The position numbers and the translations under genes were made by a program. Of a DNA stretch of 64,000 nt, positions 20,822-27,772 are shown piece after piece (the stretch's first letter is position 1; each line of letters opens with the position of its first letter). Under the pieces are notes generated by a model. The model was not told where the DNA came from and made no database searches. It saw only the letters and a program-made list of their open reading frames with translations. This DNA comes from Gammaproteobacteria bacterium (lineage in GTDB: Bacteria; Pseudomonadota; Gammaproteobacteria; Steroidobacterales; Steroidobacteraceae), in contig DAIDHD010000021.1 in assembly GCA_027459765.1 (NCBI GenBank), forward strand, positions 1 through 64,000, given 5' to 3'.

Positions 20822-22150
20822 CGTTTCGGTGTCCCGCGCGAACGCCGCCCGCGTCAGGTTCTCCGGTTCGCCCGCCGTGGCGGCCACGTTGTCCTCTATC
20901 CGGATGCCGCCGAAGGGCCGCAGCTCCTCCACCGCGTCCCAGTGGATGTAGGCGCCACGACCGTCGCTGCGAGCCGCAGCGAGCAGCGAGTCGATGAAGT
21001 AGATTCCAGGCTCGATGGTGACCACGACGCCGGGCTCCAGGATGCGGGTCAGGCGCAGGTACGGATGCCCCGCTGGTCGCGGCCGCTCGTGCCCTTGCGG
21101 GTCGCCCTGTACGCCGCCCACGTCGTGCACCTGCAGGCCGAGCAGGTGGCCGATGCCGTGCGGGAAAAACACGCTGGTCAGGCGCTTCTGCACCGCATCG
21201 TCACCGGCCAGTGAAATGATCCCGGCCCGATGCAGCACGTCCGCCACGAGGCGATGAGCCTCGAGGTGCACGTCGCGAAAGTCCCGCGTGGCCATCACAC
21301 CCGCGCACAGGCAGCGCTGCGCCGCGTCCAGCAGTTCGATCAAGTCCGCGAACCGCCCGGGGCCTGCCGCGTAGGTCCGTGTGATGTCCGCGGCGTAACC
21401 GCGGAATTGTGCGCCGGCGTCGATCAGGAAAGAGCGCGGCGTCGCGGGCGACCGCCGTTCGAGGTGCTGATAGTGCAACACCGCCGCGTGTTCGCCGTAC
21501 GCCACGATGTTGTTGTAGGGCACGTCCTCTTCGCGCGCCTCGCAGGCGAGCAGATACTCCATGTGCGCGGCGTATTCCGACGCCCCGCGGCGAAAGGCGG
21601 CCAGAGCCGCACGGTGACCGCGCACGGCGAGGGCCGACGCGCGGCGTAGACACTCGAGCTCGTAGGGGGTCTTCACGGCGCGGTCGTAGTGCAACCGGTT
21701 GACGAGCTCCGCGGGATTGAGATCGGCCGCCGGCACGTCCGGCCACTGGTCCCGCGGGCCGATGTAAGCGGCGCGGCCGAGGCCGGCGAGGAGACCGGCG
21801 AGCTGCTTCGGGTCGGCGAACGGCTGCAGGTCGACGTGCCGGGTCCATGCCGCGTCGGGCAGTTTGGCGGCCTTGTGCCAGTAATCGTCCGGGCTCCAGA
21901 AGTACACCCGCAGGCGCCGCCCAGGCACGTGCACCGCGACGCAGTGCGGATTGTCGAGGATGGGGACCCACGCCTTGAAGTGCGGGTTCACCTTGAACGG
22001 GTAGGACTGGTCGTCGAGGAACTGGATCGGGGGGGCACCGGCGTGCAGGACCAGCGCGTCGTACCCGGTGGCCTGCAGCGCGCTCTGGGTGCGCGCCGCC
22101 AGGGTGTTCAGGTGGTCCGGGTACAGTGAGTCAAGGGTGTCGTCGGCCAA
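20807..22150 (-). CDS. pepQ: Xaa-Pro dipeptidase PepQ (peptidase family M24B)
   Basis: 447 aa. It matches proteobacterial PepQ over its length: SLYPDHLNTLAAR at the start, DDQSYPFKVNPHFKAWVP, NIVAYGEHAAVLHYQ. The five metal ligands are visible in DAGAQFRGYAADITR (two Asp), HGIGH (His), EPGIYF (Glu) and RIEDN (Glu). It splits dipeptides with C-terminal proline, and PepQ proteins also hydrolyse some organophosphorus esters. The start appears to be TTG with GGAG about 9 bases upstream; no ATG fits the alignment. Transcribed toward the alpha operon. Confidence 0.95.
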   Translation of the reverse strand: MADDTLDSLYPDHLNTLAARTQSALQATGYDALVLHAGAPPIQFLDDQSYPFKVNPHFKAWVPILDNPHCVAVHVPGRRLRVYFWSPDDYWHKAAKLPDAAWTRHVDLQPFADPKQLAGLLAGLGRAAYIGPRDQWPDVPAADLNPAELVNRLHYDRAVKTPYELECLRRASALAVRGHRAALAAFRRGASEYAAHMEYLLACEAREEDVPYNNIVAYGEHAAVLHYQHLERRSPATPRSFLIDAGAQFRGYAADITRTYAAGPGRFADLIELLDAAQRCLCAGVMATRDFRDVHLEAHRLVADVLHRAGIISLAGDDAVQKRLTSVFFPHGIGHLLGLQVHDVGGVQGDPQGHERPRPAGHPYLRLTRILEPGVVVTIEPGIYFIDSLLAAARSDGRGAYIHWDAVEELRPFGGIRIEDNVAATAGEPENLTRAAFARDTETKKAA

Positions 22151-22287
22151 GGGAGCGCTCCAGAACGCGTAGAACGAGCCGCAATTATGCGCTCGAGCAT
22201 GCCTTCCCAGGAACGTTACAGGCGCTCCATGTTGCTCGAAAGAGGTAGGAAATCGCGCCGAAAGGCTCTACACTCGCCCTGGGAATT

Positions 22288-22303
22288 TTGGGTGAAAACC
22301 CAA
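22288..22303 (+). promoter_or_regulatory. small GNRA-loop hairpin upstream of the lipoprotein gene
   Basis: TTGGGT-GAAA-ACCCAA: a perfect 6-bp stem with a GAAA tetraloop, 55 bases before the lipoprotein ATG. A possible -10 (TACACT, 22269-22274) lies just before it, without a convincing -35. It may be a 5' mRNA element. Confidence 0.35.
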
Positions 22304-22358
22304 GCCACCACGCGTCCCTGACACGTTTTACTCACAAAAAATTTTGGGGTATCGATAG

Positions 22359-22589
22359 ATGAAGACCAAACTCGCTCTGAGCGCTTTCGTCGCTGCATTC
22401 GTGCTGAGTGCTTGCGGCGGCAAGTCCGAGGCTCCGGCCCCCGCGGCCGCTCCGGCTCCCGCCCCGGCGGCTTCGCCGGCTCCTGAGGCGGCTTCGTCCG
22501 CTGCCAGCGCCGCCACCGAGGCTGCGTCGGCTGCTGCGGGCGCTGCGTCGGATGCCGCTTCGGCCGCTGCCTCCGCTGCGAAGCAGTAA
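22359..22589 (+). CDS. small alanine-rich lipoprotein
   Basis: 76 aa. Signal peptide MKTKLALSAFVAAFVLSAC with lipobox LSAC, so Cys19 would be lipidated. The mature part is almost entirely Ala, Pro, Ser and Glu: first an Ala/Pro stretch, then repeated Ala-Ala-Ser blocks likely to form a long helix. No enzyme motif. It has its own leader and a strong terminator, so it is a monocistronic and possibly well expressed envelope protein. In design it recalls small helical lipoproteins such as Lpp, but I see no true homology. Confidence 0.85.
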   Translation: MKTKLALSAFVAAFVLSACGGKSEAPAPAAAPAPAPAASPAPEAASSAASAATEAASAAAGAASDAASAAASAAKQ

Positions 22590-22613
22590 TCGGCTGACTG
22601 GCTGATACCACAT

Positions 22614-22662
22614 GCCCGGGCGAGCCGCCGCAAGGCGCGTTCGCCCGGGCTATGTCTTTTTT
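22614..22662 (+). terminator. intrinsic terminator of the lipoprotein gene
   Basis: GCCCGGGCGA (22614-22623) pairs with TCGCCCGGGC (22641-22650) around a loop that can itself pair; TTTTTT at 22657-22662 follows after six bases. The T run falls 24 bases before the start of the next gene. Confidence 0.85.
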
Positions 22663-22685
22663 GCGGAGAGGGAAATCCGGTCTCG

Positions 22686-23198
22686 ATGCTGGTGAGCATT
22701 CGCGACGCGCGCAATTCGAAGAAAGATCGACAGTGGATCGAGAGGGTCTACGGCGAGTACCTCGAAGCGCTGTCGGATCTCAACACGGGTTTTTTTCGCG
22801 CCATGACCGCCGGGGAGGGACCCCGCAACGAGGAGGTCTTCGCCGGCTGGTTCGGCTCGGACCTCGCCCACCCGTTGCTGATCTCCTGCGGGCCCGATCC
22901 GGCAGGGTTCGCGCTGGTGATGCGCTCTCGGGTCGTACCCGGTGCAATCGCCGCCTACCAGATGTCGGAGTTCTTCGTCCGCCAGGCACACCGCCGCGCA
23001 GGGGTCGGTCGCGAGGCCGCGCAGCTCATCTTCGATCGCTTCGCCGGCGAGTGGGAGATCGTCGAATACGAACGCAACCCCGGTGCGGTGGCGTTCTGGC
23101 GTCACGTGGTGTCGCGGTACAGCGGCGGCCGGTTCACCGAACGATCCCGTAACGGCGAGGTGCGGCAGAGATTCCGCAGCCGCGCCCTGCCGGCATGA
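22686..23198 (+). CDS. GNAT-family N-acetyltransferase
   Basis: 170 aa. The acetyl-CoA-binding motif A is around FVRQAHRRAGVGREAAQLIFDRF (R-x-x-G-V-G), followed by the NPGAVAFWRHVV segment typical of motif B. GNAT enzymes transfer an acetyl group to an amine; the substrate is unknown. The gene stands alone, between the lipoprotein terminator and the HDOD gene. Confidence 0.85.
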   Translation: MLVSIRDARNSKKDRQWIERVYGEYLEALSDLNTGFFRAMTAGEGPRNEEVFAGWFGSDLAHPLLISCGPDPAGFALVMRSRVVPGAIAAYQMSEFFVRQAHRRAGVGREAAQLIFDRFAGEWEIVEYERNPGAVAFWRHVVSRYSGGRFTERSRNGEVRQRFRSRALPA

Positions 23199-23334
23199 CC
23201 TGCATCGCGTAAAAATCACGACGACGTCACTGAACCGCCTGGCGACGCGGGTCATTCTCCCGCCACGTAACGGTCGACGGTGAGCGCGCTCAAGGCGACG
23301 CATCGGCGGCCGATACCCTAGATACAGGGTCACC

Positions 23335-24219
23335 ATGAGCGCCGTGCAGACATCCCCCGACGCGTCCTTCGATTTCGTCAGGTCTCTTGCCCAGGAACTG
23401 TCCTCCGGCAAGGTCGACCTGCCGTCGTTCCCGGAAGTGGCGGTGCGCGTGCGGCGCATCCTCTCCGACCCCAACTCGACGGTCGAGCAGGTGGTGCGCG
23501 CGGTCGGTTCGGAACCCGCGCTCGCCGCGCGCCTGCTGCGGATCGCGAATTCCGCCTCCTTCAACCGTACGGGCCGTGCGGTCACCGATTTGAAGAACGC
23601 CATCAACCGCATCGGCTACAACATGGTGCGCAGCGCGTCGATCTCCTTCGCGATGGCACAGATCCGCCAGAGCAACAAGCTCGCGGGACTCGAGGACCAC
23701 CTCAACGACCTGTGGCAGAAGAGCACGGCGGTCGCGGCGTTCTCGTATGTGCTGGCGCGTGCCTTCACCAAGATGAATCCGGACGAAGCCATGCTGACGG
23801 GCATGCTGCACGGCATCGGCAAGCTCTACGTGCTGACCCGTGCCGTCAATCACCCGGAACTGTTCGTGAGCCCGGAGGTGCTGCACGAGATCATCCGCGA
23901 TTGGCACGCCTCGATTGCCAAGGCCATCCTGGAGAACTGGGATTTTTCGGAGAGCATGGCCGAGGCCGTCGGCCTGCAGGAGGACTACGAGCGCGAGCCG
24001 TCCGAGGATCCTGCCCAGCCGCCGACGCCCGACCTGCGCGACGTGATCGCGGTGGCCATCGTCATGGCCTCCTTCCCGGCGGACGAGCCCGCGCTGCTCG
24101 GCGCCCTGGCCGCGGTACCCGCGGCCGCCCGACTGGGCCTCACCGCCGCCAACACCCAGGAAGTGATGCAGCGCTCGGCGGCGGAAATCGCCGCCATCAG
24201 CGACGCGCTCGGCGCGTAG
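23335..24219 (+). CDS. HDOD-domain protein
   Basis: 294 aa. The HDOD domain covers about residues 20-225: LPSFPEVAVRVRRILSDPNSTVEQVVRAVGSEPALAARLLRIANSA, KNAINRIGYNMVRSASIS, and GMLHGIGKLYVL where catalytic HD residues of true HD phosphohydrolases are degenerate. HDOD proteins act in signalling, often with cyclic-di-GMP or stress pathways, without proven catalysis. A small inverted repeat, ACCCT-AGATAC-AGGGT (23315-23330), ends four bases before the ATG. The gene ends 7 bp from the convergent aminotransferase. Confidence 0.9.
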   Translation: MSAVQTSPDASFDFVRSLAQELSSGKVDLPSFPEVAVRVRRILSDPNSTVEQVVRAVGSEPALAARLLRIANSASFNRTGRAVTDLKNAINRIGYNMVRSASISFAMAQIRQSNKLAGLEDHLNDLWQKSTAVAAFSYVLARAFTKMNPDEAMLTGMLHGIGKLYVLTRAVNHPELFVSPEVLHEIIRDWHASIAKAILENWDFSESMAEAVGLQEDYEREPSEDPAQPPTPDLRDVIAVAIVMASFPADEPALLGALAAVPAAARLGLTAANTQEVMQRSAAEIAAISDALGA

Positions 24220-24226
24220 CCGGCGG

Positions 24227-25429
24227 TTACGCGGAGCCCGAGTGCTCCGCGGCCACCGCTGCCGCCACGTAGCGGGCATTTTCCGGCGTGATACCCGCCA
24301 GGTTCACGCGGCTGTCGGCCGTCATGTAGATGTGGTGACGCTCGCGCAGCCTCGCGACGGCCTCGCCGGTAATTCCGAGCAGCGAGAACATGCCGTGCTG
24401 GCCGGCGATGAAATCGAAACCCGCTCCGCCCGTGGCCGTCCGCAGTTCGGCGGCCAACAGCGTGCGCATCGACGCGATGCGCACGCGCATCGCTTCCAGT
24501 TCCGTGAGCCAGCCCGCCTTGAGCTTCGCATCCGTGAGCACGCGCGCCGCCACCGCCGCCCCGTGGTCGGGAGGCATGGAGTAGATTCCGCGCGCGATCT
24601 TCAACACGTGGCTGTTCACCGCCTCGGCGCGGTCCGGGCTCTCGCTGACCACGATGAGCGCGCCCACGCGCTCCCGGTACAGGCCCAGATTCTTGGAAAA
24701 CGAGATGGCGACGAGCGCCTCCGGCAGGCGCGCGAGCACGCGGCGCACGCCGTGGGCGTCACGCTCCAGGTCGACACCGAACCCCTGGTAGGCGAGATCG
24801 AGGTAGGGCACCAGCCGACGGCGTTCGAGCAGTTCGATGACCTGATCCCACTGCGCGGGCGGGAGGTCGGCGCCGGTCGGGTTGTGACAGCAGGCGTGTA
24901 GCAGCACCACGTCGCCCTGCGAAGCCCGATCCAGGCGCTCGAGCATGGCGTCGAAGCGCACCCGCCGCGCCGCCGCCTCGTAGTAGGGATACCGATCCAA
25001 CCGCAGCCCGCAGCCGCCGAGCAGGGGCACGTGATTGCCCCAGGTCGGGTCGCTCACGTGCACCGTGGCCGCCGGCGCCGCCAGGTGGATCAATTCCGCG
25101 CCGAGGCGCAGCGCACCGCAGCCGCCCGGAGCCTGTACCGTGCGTGCCCGCCGCTCACGACGCACGGGGTGATCCGGTCCGAGCACCAGGGCCTCGACGG
25201 CCTCGTTGAACTCCGCGCGTCCAGCCGGCGCGACGTAAGCTTTCGTGGTCTGTTCGGCGAGCAACAGGCCTTCGGCCTGGCGCACGCACTCGAGCACCGG
25301 CGTCGCGCCGGTGGCGTCGCGGTAGACGCCTACGCCGAGATCGACCTTGAGCGGTGCGGCGTCGGCGCGATATTGCGCCATGAGTCCGAGGATCGAATCG
25401 GGCGGCAGTCGTTCGAATTGTTGAAACAC
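24227..25429 (-). CDS. tyrB: aromatic/aspartate amino acid aminotransferase (class I, PLP)
   Basis: 400 aa, normal for the AspC/TyrB family. PLP-binding Lys246 lies in SFSKNLGLYRERVGAL, Asn183 in CHNPTG, Asp211 and Tyr214 in DLAYQGFG, and the substrate-carboxylate Arg374 in DSRVNLAG. It moves amino groups between aromatic or acidic amino acids and 2-oxoglutarate. The N-terminus VDLGVGVYRDATGATPVL is typical. Choice between tyrB and aspC activity cannot be made from sequence alone. Divergent from the BtuF-like gene across 47 bp. Confidence 0.9.
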   Translation of the reverse strand: MFQQFERLPPDSILGLMAQYRADAAPLKVDLGVGVYRDATGATPVLECVRQAEGLLLAEQTTKAYVAPAGRAEFNEAVEALVLGPDHPVRRERRARTVQAPGGCGALRLGAELIHLAAPAATVHVSDPTWGNHVPLLGGCGLRLDRYPYYEAAARRVRFDAMLERLDRASQGDVVLLHACCHNPTGADLPPAQWDQVIELLERRRLVPYLDLAYQGFGVDLERDAHGVRRVLARLPEALVAISFSKNLGLYRERVGALIVVSESPDRAEAVNSHVLKIARGIYSMPPDHGAAVAARVLTDAKLKAGWLTELEAMRVRIASMRTLLAAELRTATGGAGFDFIAGQHGMFSLLGITGEAVARLRERHHIYMTADSRVNLAGITPENARYVAAAVAAEHSGSA

Positions 25430-25444
25430 GCGTCAGAGCCCCTT

Positions 25445-25464
25445 TATTATCGGTAGGCATTATA
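25445..25464. promoter_or_regulatory. AT-rich core of the divergent aminotransferase / BtuF-like promoter region
   Basis: In a 47-bp gap between divergent genes, the minus strand shows a perfect TATAAT (25464-25459) and the plus strand a TATTAT (25445-25450). No good -35 boxes are seen for either, so use of these -10s is uncertain. Confidence 0.4.
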
Positions 25465-25476
25465 GTCCATGCCGCC

Positions 25477-26364
25477 ATGGGCATTCTCCGACCGCGCCTA
25501 TTCCTCGCCGCTCTGCTGATCGCAGGCGGCGTCCCGGCCGTTTGCGGCGCCGCTTCGAGCGACGGCGGTGCAGCGACGGCCGGCCCGCGCATCGTGAGCT
25601 TGAGTCCGCACATCACGGAACTCCTGTTCGCCGCCGGTGCCGGGCGCTTCGTGGTGGGCGTGGACGACGCGAGCGACTACCCGCCCGCGGCCGCGCGCGT
25701 GCCGCGGATCGGGGAAGTCGGAGCGCTCGACGTAGAGCGATTGCTGACCTTGAGACCCACGCGGGTGATCGTGTGGGGCGGTGGAACCACGGCTCGCCAG
25801 CGGGCCCAACTCGAGCGCTTGAATTTGAACGTGTTGGTCACCGAGCAGCGACGACTTGAGGACGTGGGTACGGCACTGCGCGAATTCGGCCGCCTGGCCG
25901 GTTCGTCGGCCGTGGCCGACGCCGCCGCGCAAGCGTACGACGCCCGGCTCGCCGACCTGCGCGCGCGCTACGCCGGACGATCGCCGCTGCGCGTGTTCTA
26001 CCAGGTGTGGGACAGGCCGTTGTACACGCTCTCGGGCAACCACCCGGTCAGCGAGATCATCACGCTCTGTGGTGGCCGCAACGTGTTCTCGGACCTCGGC
26101 CCGCTCGCGCCGGAGGTGGACCGGGAAACGGTGATCACCCGTGATCCGGACGTCATTCTGATCGGCGCCGACGGGGCCGAGGGCGCGCGCCAGTCCGCGG
26201 ACTGGCGCGCCTATCGCAGTGTGCGCGCGGTCGCGCGCGGCGCCGTCTACACCGTCGATCCGGCGCTGCTCGGTCGCATGACGCCGCGTGTGCTCGACGG
26301 CGTGCTCGAGGTCTGCGACAGGCTCGAGCGCGCGCGCGATGCAATCGGCAACGGAACGCACTGA
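25477..26364 (+). CDS. BtuF-like periplasmic binding protein of an ABC transporter
   Basis: 295 aa with a signal peptide ending near residue 25. The fold is the two-lobe, helical-backbone class III binding protein: RIVSLSPHITELLFAAGAGRFVVGVDDASDYP, IGEVGALDVERLLTLRPTRVIVW, then a second lobe with NHPVSEIITLCGGRNVF and RDPDVILIG. Family members bind cobalamin, haem or siderophores; the vitamin B12 type (BtuF) is the closest by eye. No permease or ATPase gene is adjacent. Its end overlaps the next gene by 26 bases. Confidence 0.85.
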   Translation: MGILRPRLFLAALLIAGGVPAVCGAASSDGGAATAGPRIVSLSPHITELLFAAGAGRFVVGVDDASDYPPAAARVPRIGEVGALDVERLLTLRPTRVIVWGGGTTARQRAQLERLNLNVLVTEQRRLEDVGTALREFGRLAGSSAVADAAAQAYDARLADLRARYAGRSPLRVFYQVWDRPLYTLSGNHPVSEIITLCGGRNVFSDLGPLAPEVDRETVITRDPDVILIGADGAEGARQSADWRAYRSVRAVARGAVYTVDPALLGRMTPRVLDGVLEVCDRLERARDAIGNGTH

Positions 26365-27760
26365 GTTGCGCTTCATCAGCTTCAGGGGAGCCTGGCTCCT
26401 CGCGGCCGTCACGGCGTACACCGCGCCGGCGGGCGCCGAGGACGCGCCTGCGCGCAGCTCTTCCGTGCAGGGCACGACCGCTCAGGCGCCAGCTCAGGCG
26501 CCAGCGCAGGCGCCTATGCAGGGCGCGGCGCAGTCCGCAGCCGCGCAGGGGGTGCCCGTGCCGGCAGCTTCCGCGCCGAGCGCGCCGCCGAGCGGGTTGG
26601 CGCGCTGGTTCGATCCCTCCACCGCGCCCTTCATCCCGGTCCCTGAAATCGACGTCGACCCGAACAGCGGCACCACGCTCGGTCTGATTCCCACCTGGCT
26701 GGTTACCGACGATCAGGGCCAGGTTCGCAAGATCATCGCGCCCGACGTGCTCTACAACCCCTATTTCGGCATGGGCGCACGTGGCCGCATCTTCTCCTAC
26801 CCCTCCGAGGACACGCAGTGGTCGGCCGTGATCGGCGCCAAGCAGCGCGTCGAGAGCGAGTTCGACTACGAGTACCAGACCGGACGCCTGCGCGACACGC
26901 CGTGGTCGTTCAGCGGCAGCGCCGTCTACGACCGCAGCGGCACGCCGCGCTTCTACGGCATCGGCAACAACTCGCCGGTGTACGACGAAACGAACTACAC
27001 GCTGCAGCAAAAATACGTGCAGACCAACGTCGGCTGGAACGTCACGCACGAGCTGCAGGTGCAGTACTCGCTGCGCATGCGCGAGGTCGACGTCCAGCCT
27101 GGCACCCTCGCGGGCATCGCATCGCTCGAACAGCGCTTCGGCCAGATCCTCGGGGTCGGCGTGAATCACGAAGTGCTCAATCGTGCCACCATCACCTACG
27201 ACACGCGCGACGATCCGACGGTGCCGACCCACGGCGGCGCATACAGCGTGTTCGGCGGCGTCGCCGACCGCACCGGAATCTTCCACGCCTCGCTGTACAG
27301 CGTGGTCGGATTCGACGCGCGCCAGCTCTGGTCGCTCGCGCCCGGCGAGGTGATTGCGGCGCACGCGTCGCTGCGCTATATGCCAGGCACCACGCACGTC
27401 CCGTTCTGGAGCCTCTCGACCATCGGTGGCGCCACCAGCGTCGTCGGCGAACAGCAGCCCCTGCGCGGCTTCGGCGAGGGCCGCTTCTACGACCGCAATG
27501 CCTTCTCCTCGAGCCTCGAGTACCGGCGGCGCGTGCTTTCCGTGGATGCGATGTCGACGCGCATCGACGTCGAGGTGACGCCGTTCATCGACGCCGGCGA
27601 GGTGTTTCGCCACTCGCGCACCGTGCCGTTCGCCGCCCTGCACAAGGTGGCCGGCGTGGGCTTTAGGGGCATCGCCAGTCCGTTCGTGGTCGGATACGTC
27701 GACATCGGCTACGGTTCGGAAGGCGCCGCCGTGTTCACCGGCATCAACTATCCGTTCTGA
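26339..27760 (+). CDS. Omp85/BamA-like outer-membrane beta-barrel protein without POTRA domains
   Basis: 473 aa from the ATG at 26339; other in-frame starts lie at 26288 and near 26365. A signal peptide (ending TAPAGA) is followed by a linker with repeated APAQ units, then directly by the barrel, starting FIPVPEIDVDPNSGTTLG. The barrel has the Omp85 marks ATITYDTRDDPTVPTHGG and LRGFGEGRFYDRNAF (the conserved RGF tripeptide), and ends with Phe. POTRA domains, needed for BamA/TamA partner contacts, are absent. Likely a channel or lipid/protein insertion protein; substrate unknown. It overlaps the BtuF-like gene and lies 12 bases before the MMPL gene. Confidence 0.85.
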   Translation: MQSATERTELRFISFRGAWLLAAVTAYTAPAGAEDAPARSSSVQGTTAQAPAQAPAQAPMQGAAQSAAAQGVPVPAASAPSAPPSGLARWFDPSTAPFIPVPEIDVDPNSGTTLGLIPTWLVTDDQGQVRKIIAPDVLYNPYFGMGARGRIFSYPSEDTQWSAVIGAKQRVESEFDYEYQTGRLRDTPWSFSGSAVYDRSGTPRFYGIGNNSPVYDETNYTLQQKYVQTNVGWNVTHELQVQYSLRMREVDVQPGTLAGIASLEQRFGQILGVGVNHEVLNRATITYDTRDDPTVPTHGGAYSVFGGVADRTGIFHASLYSVVGFDARQLWSLAPGEVIAAHASLRYMPGTTHVPFWSLSTIGGATSVVGEQQPLRGFGEGRFYDRNAFSSSLEYRRRVLSVDAMSTRIDVEVTPFIDAGEVFRHSRTVPFAALHKVAGVGFRGIASPFVVGYVDIGYGSEGAAVFTGINYPF

Positions 27761-27772
27761 CGGCGTCCCGAC

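Noticed and set aside
22347-22354. GGTATCGA before the lipoprotein gene as a third ECF promoter
   Set aside because: The -35 position at 17 bases (22325-22331) reads GTTTTAC, not TGAAACC, and the box lies only a few bases before the ATG.
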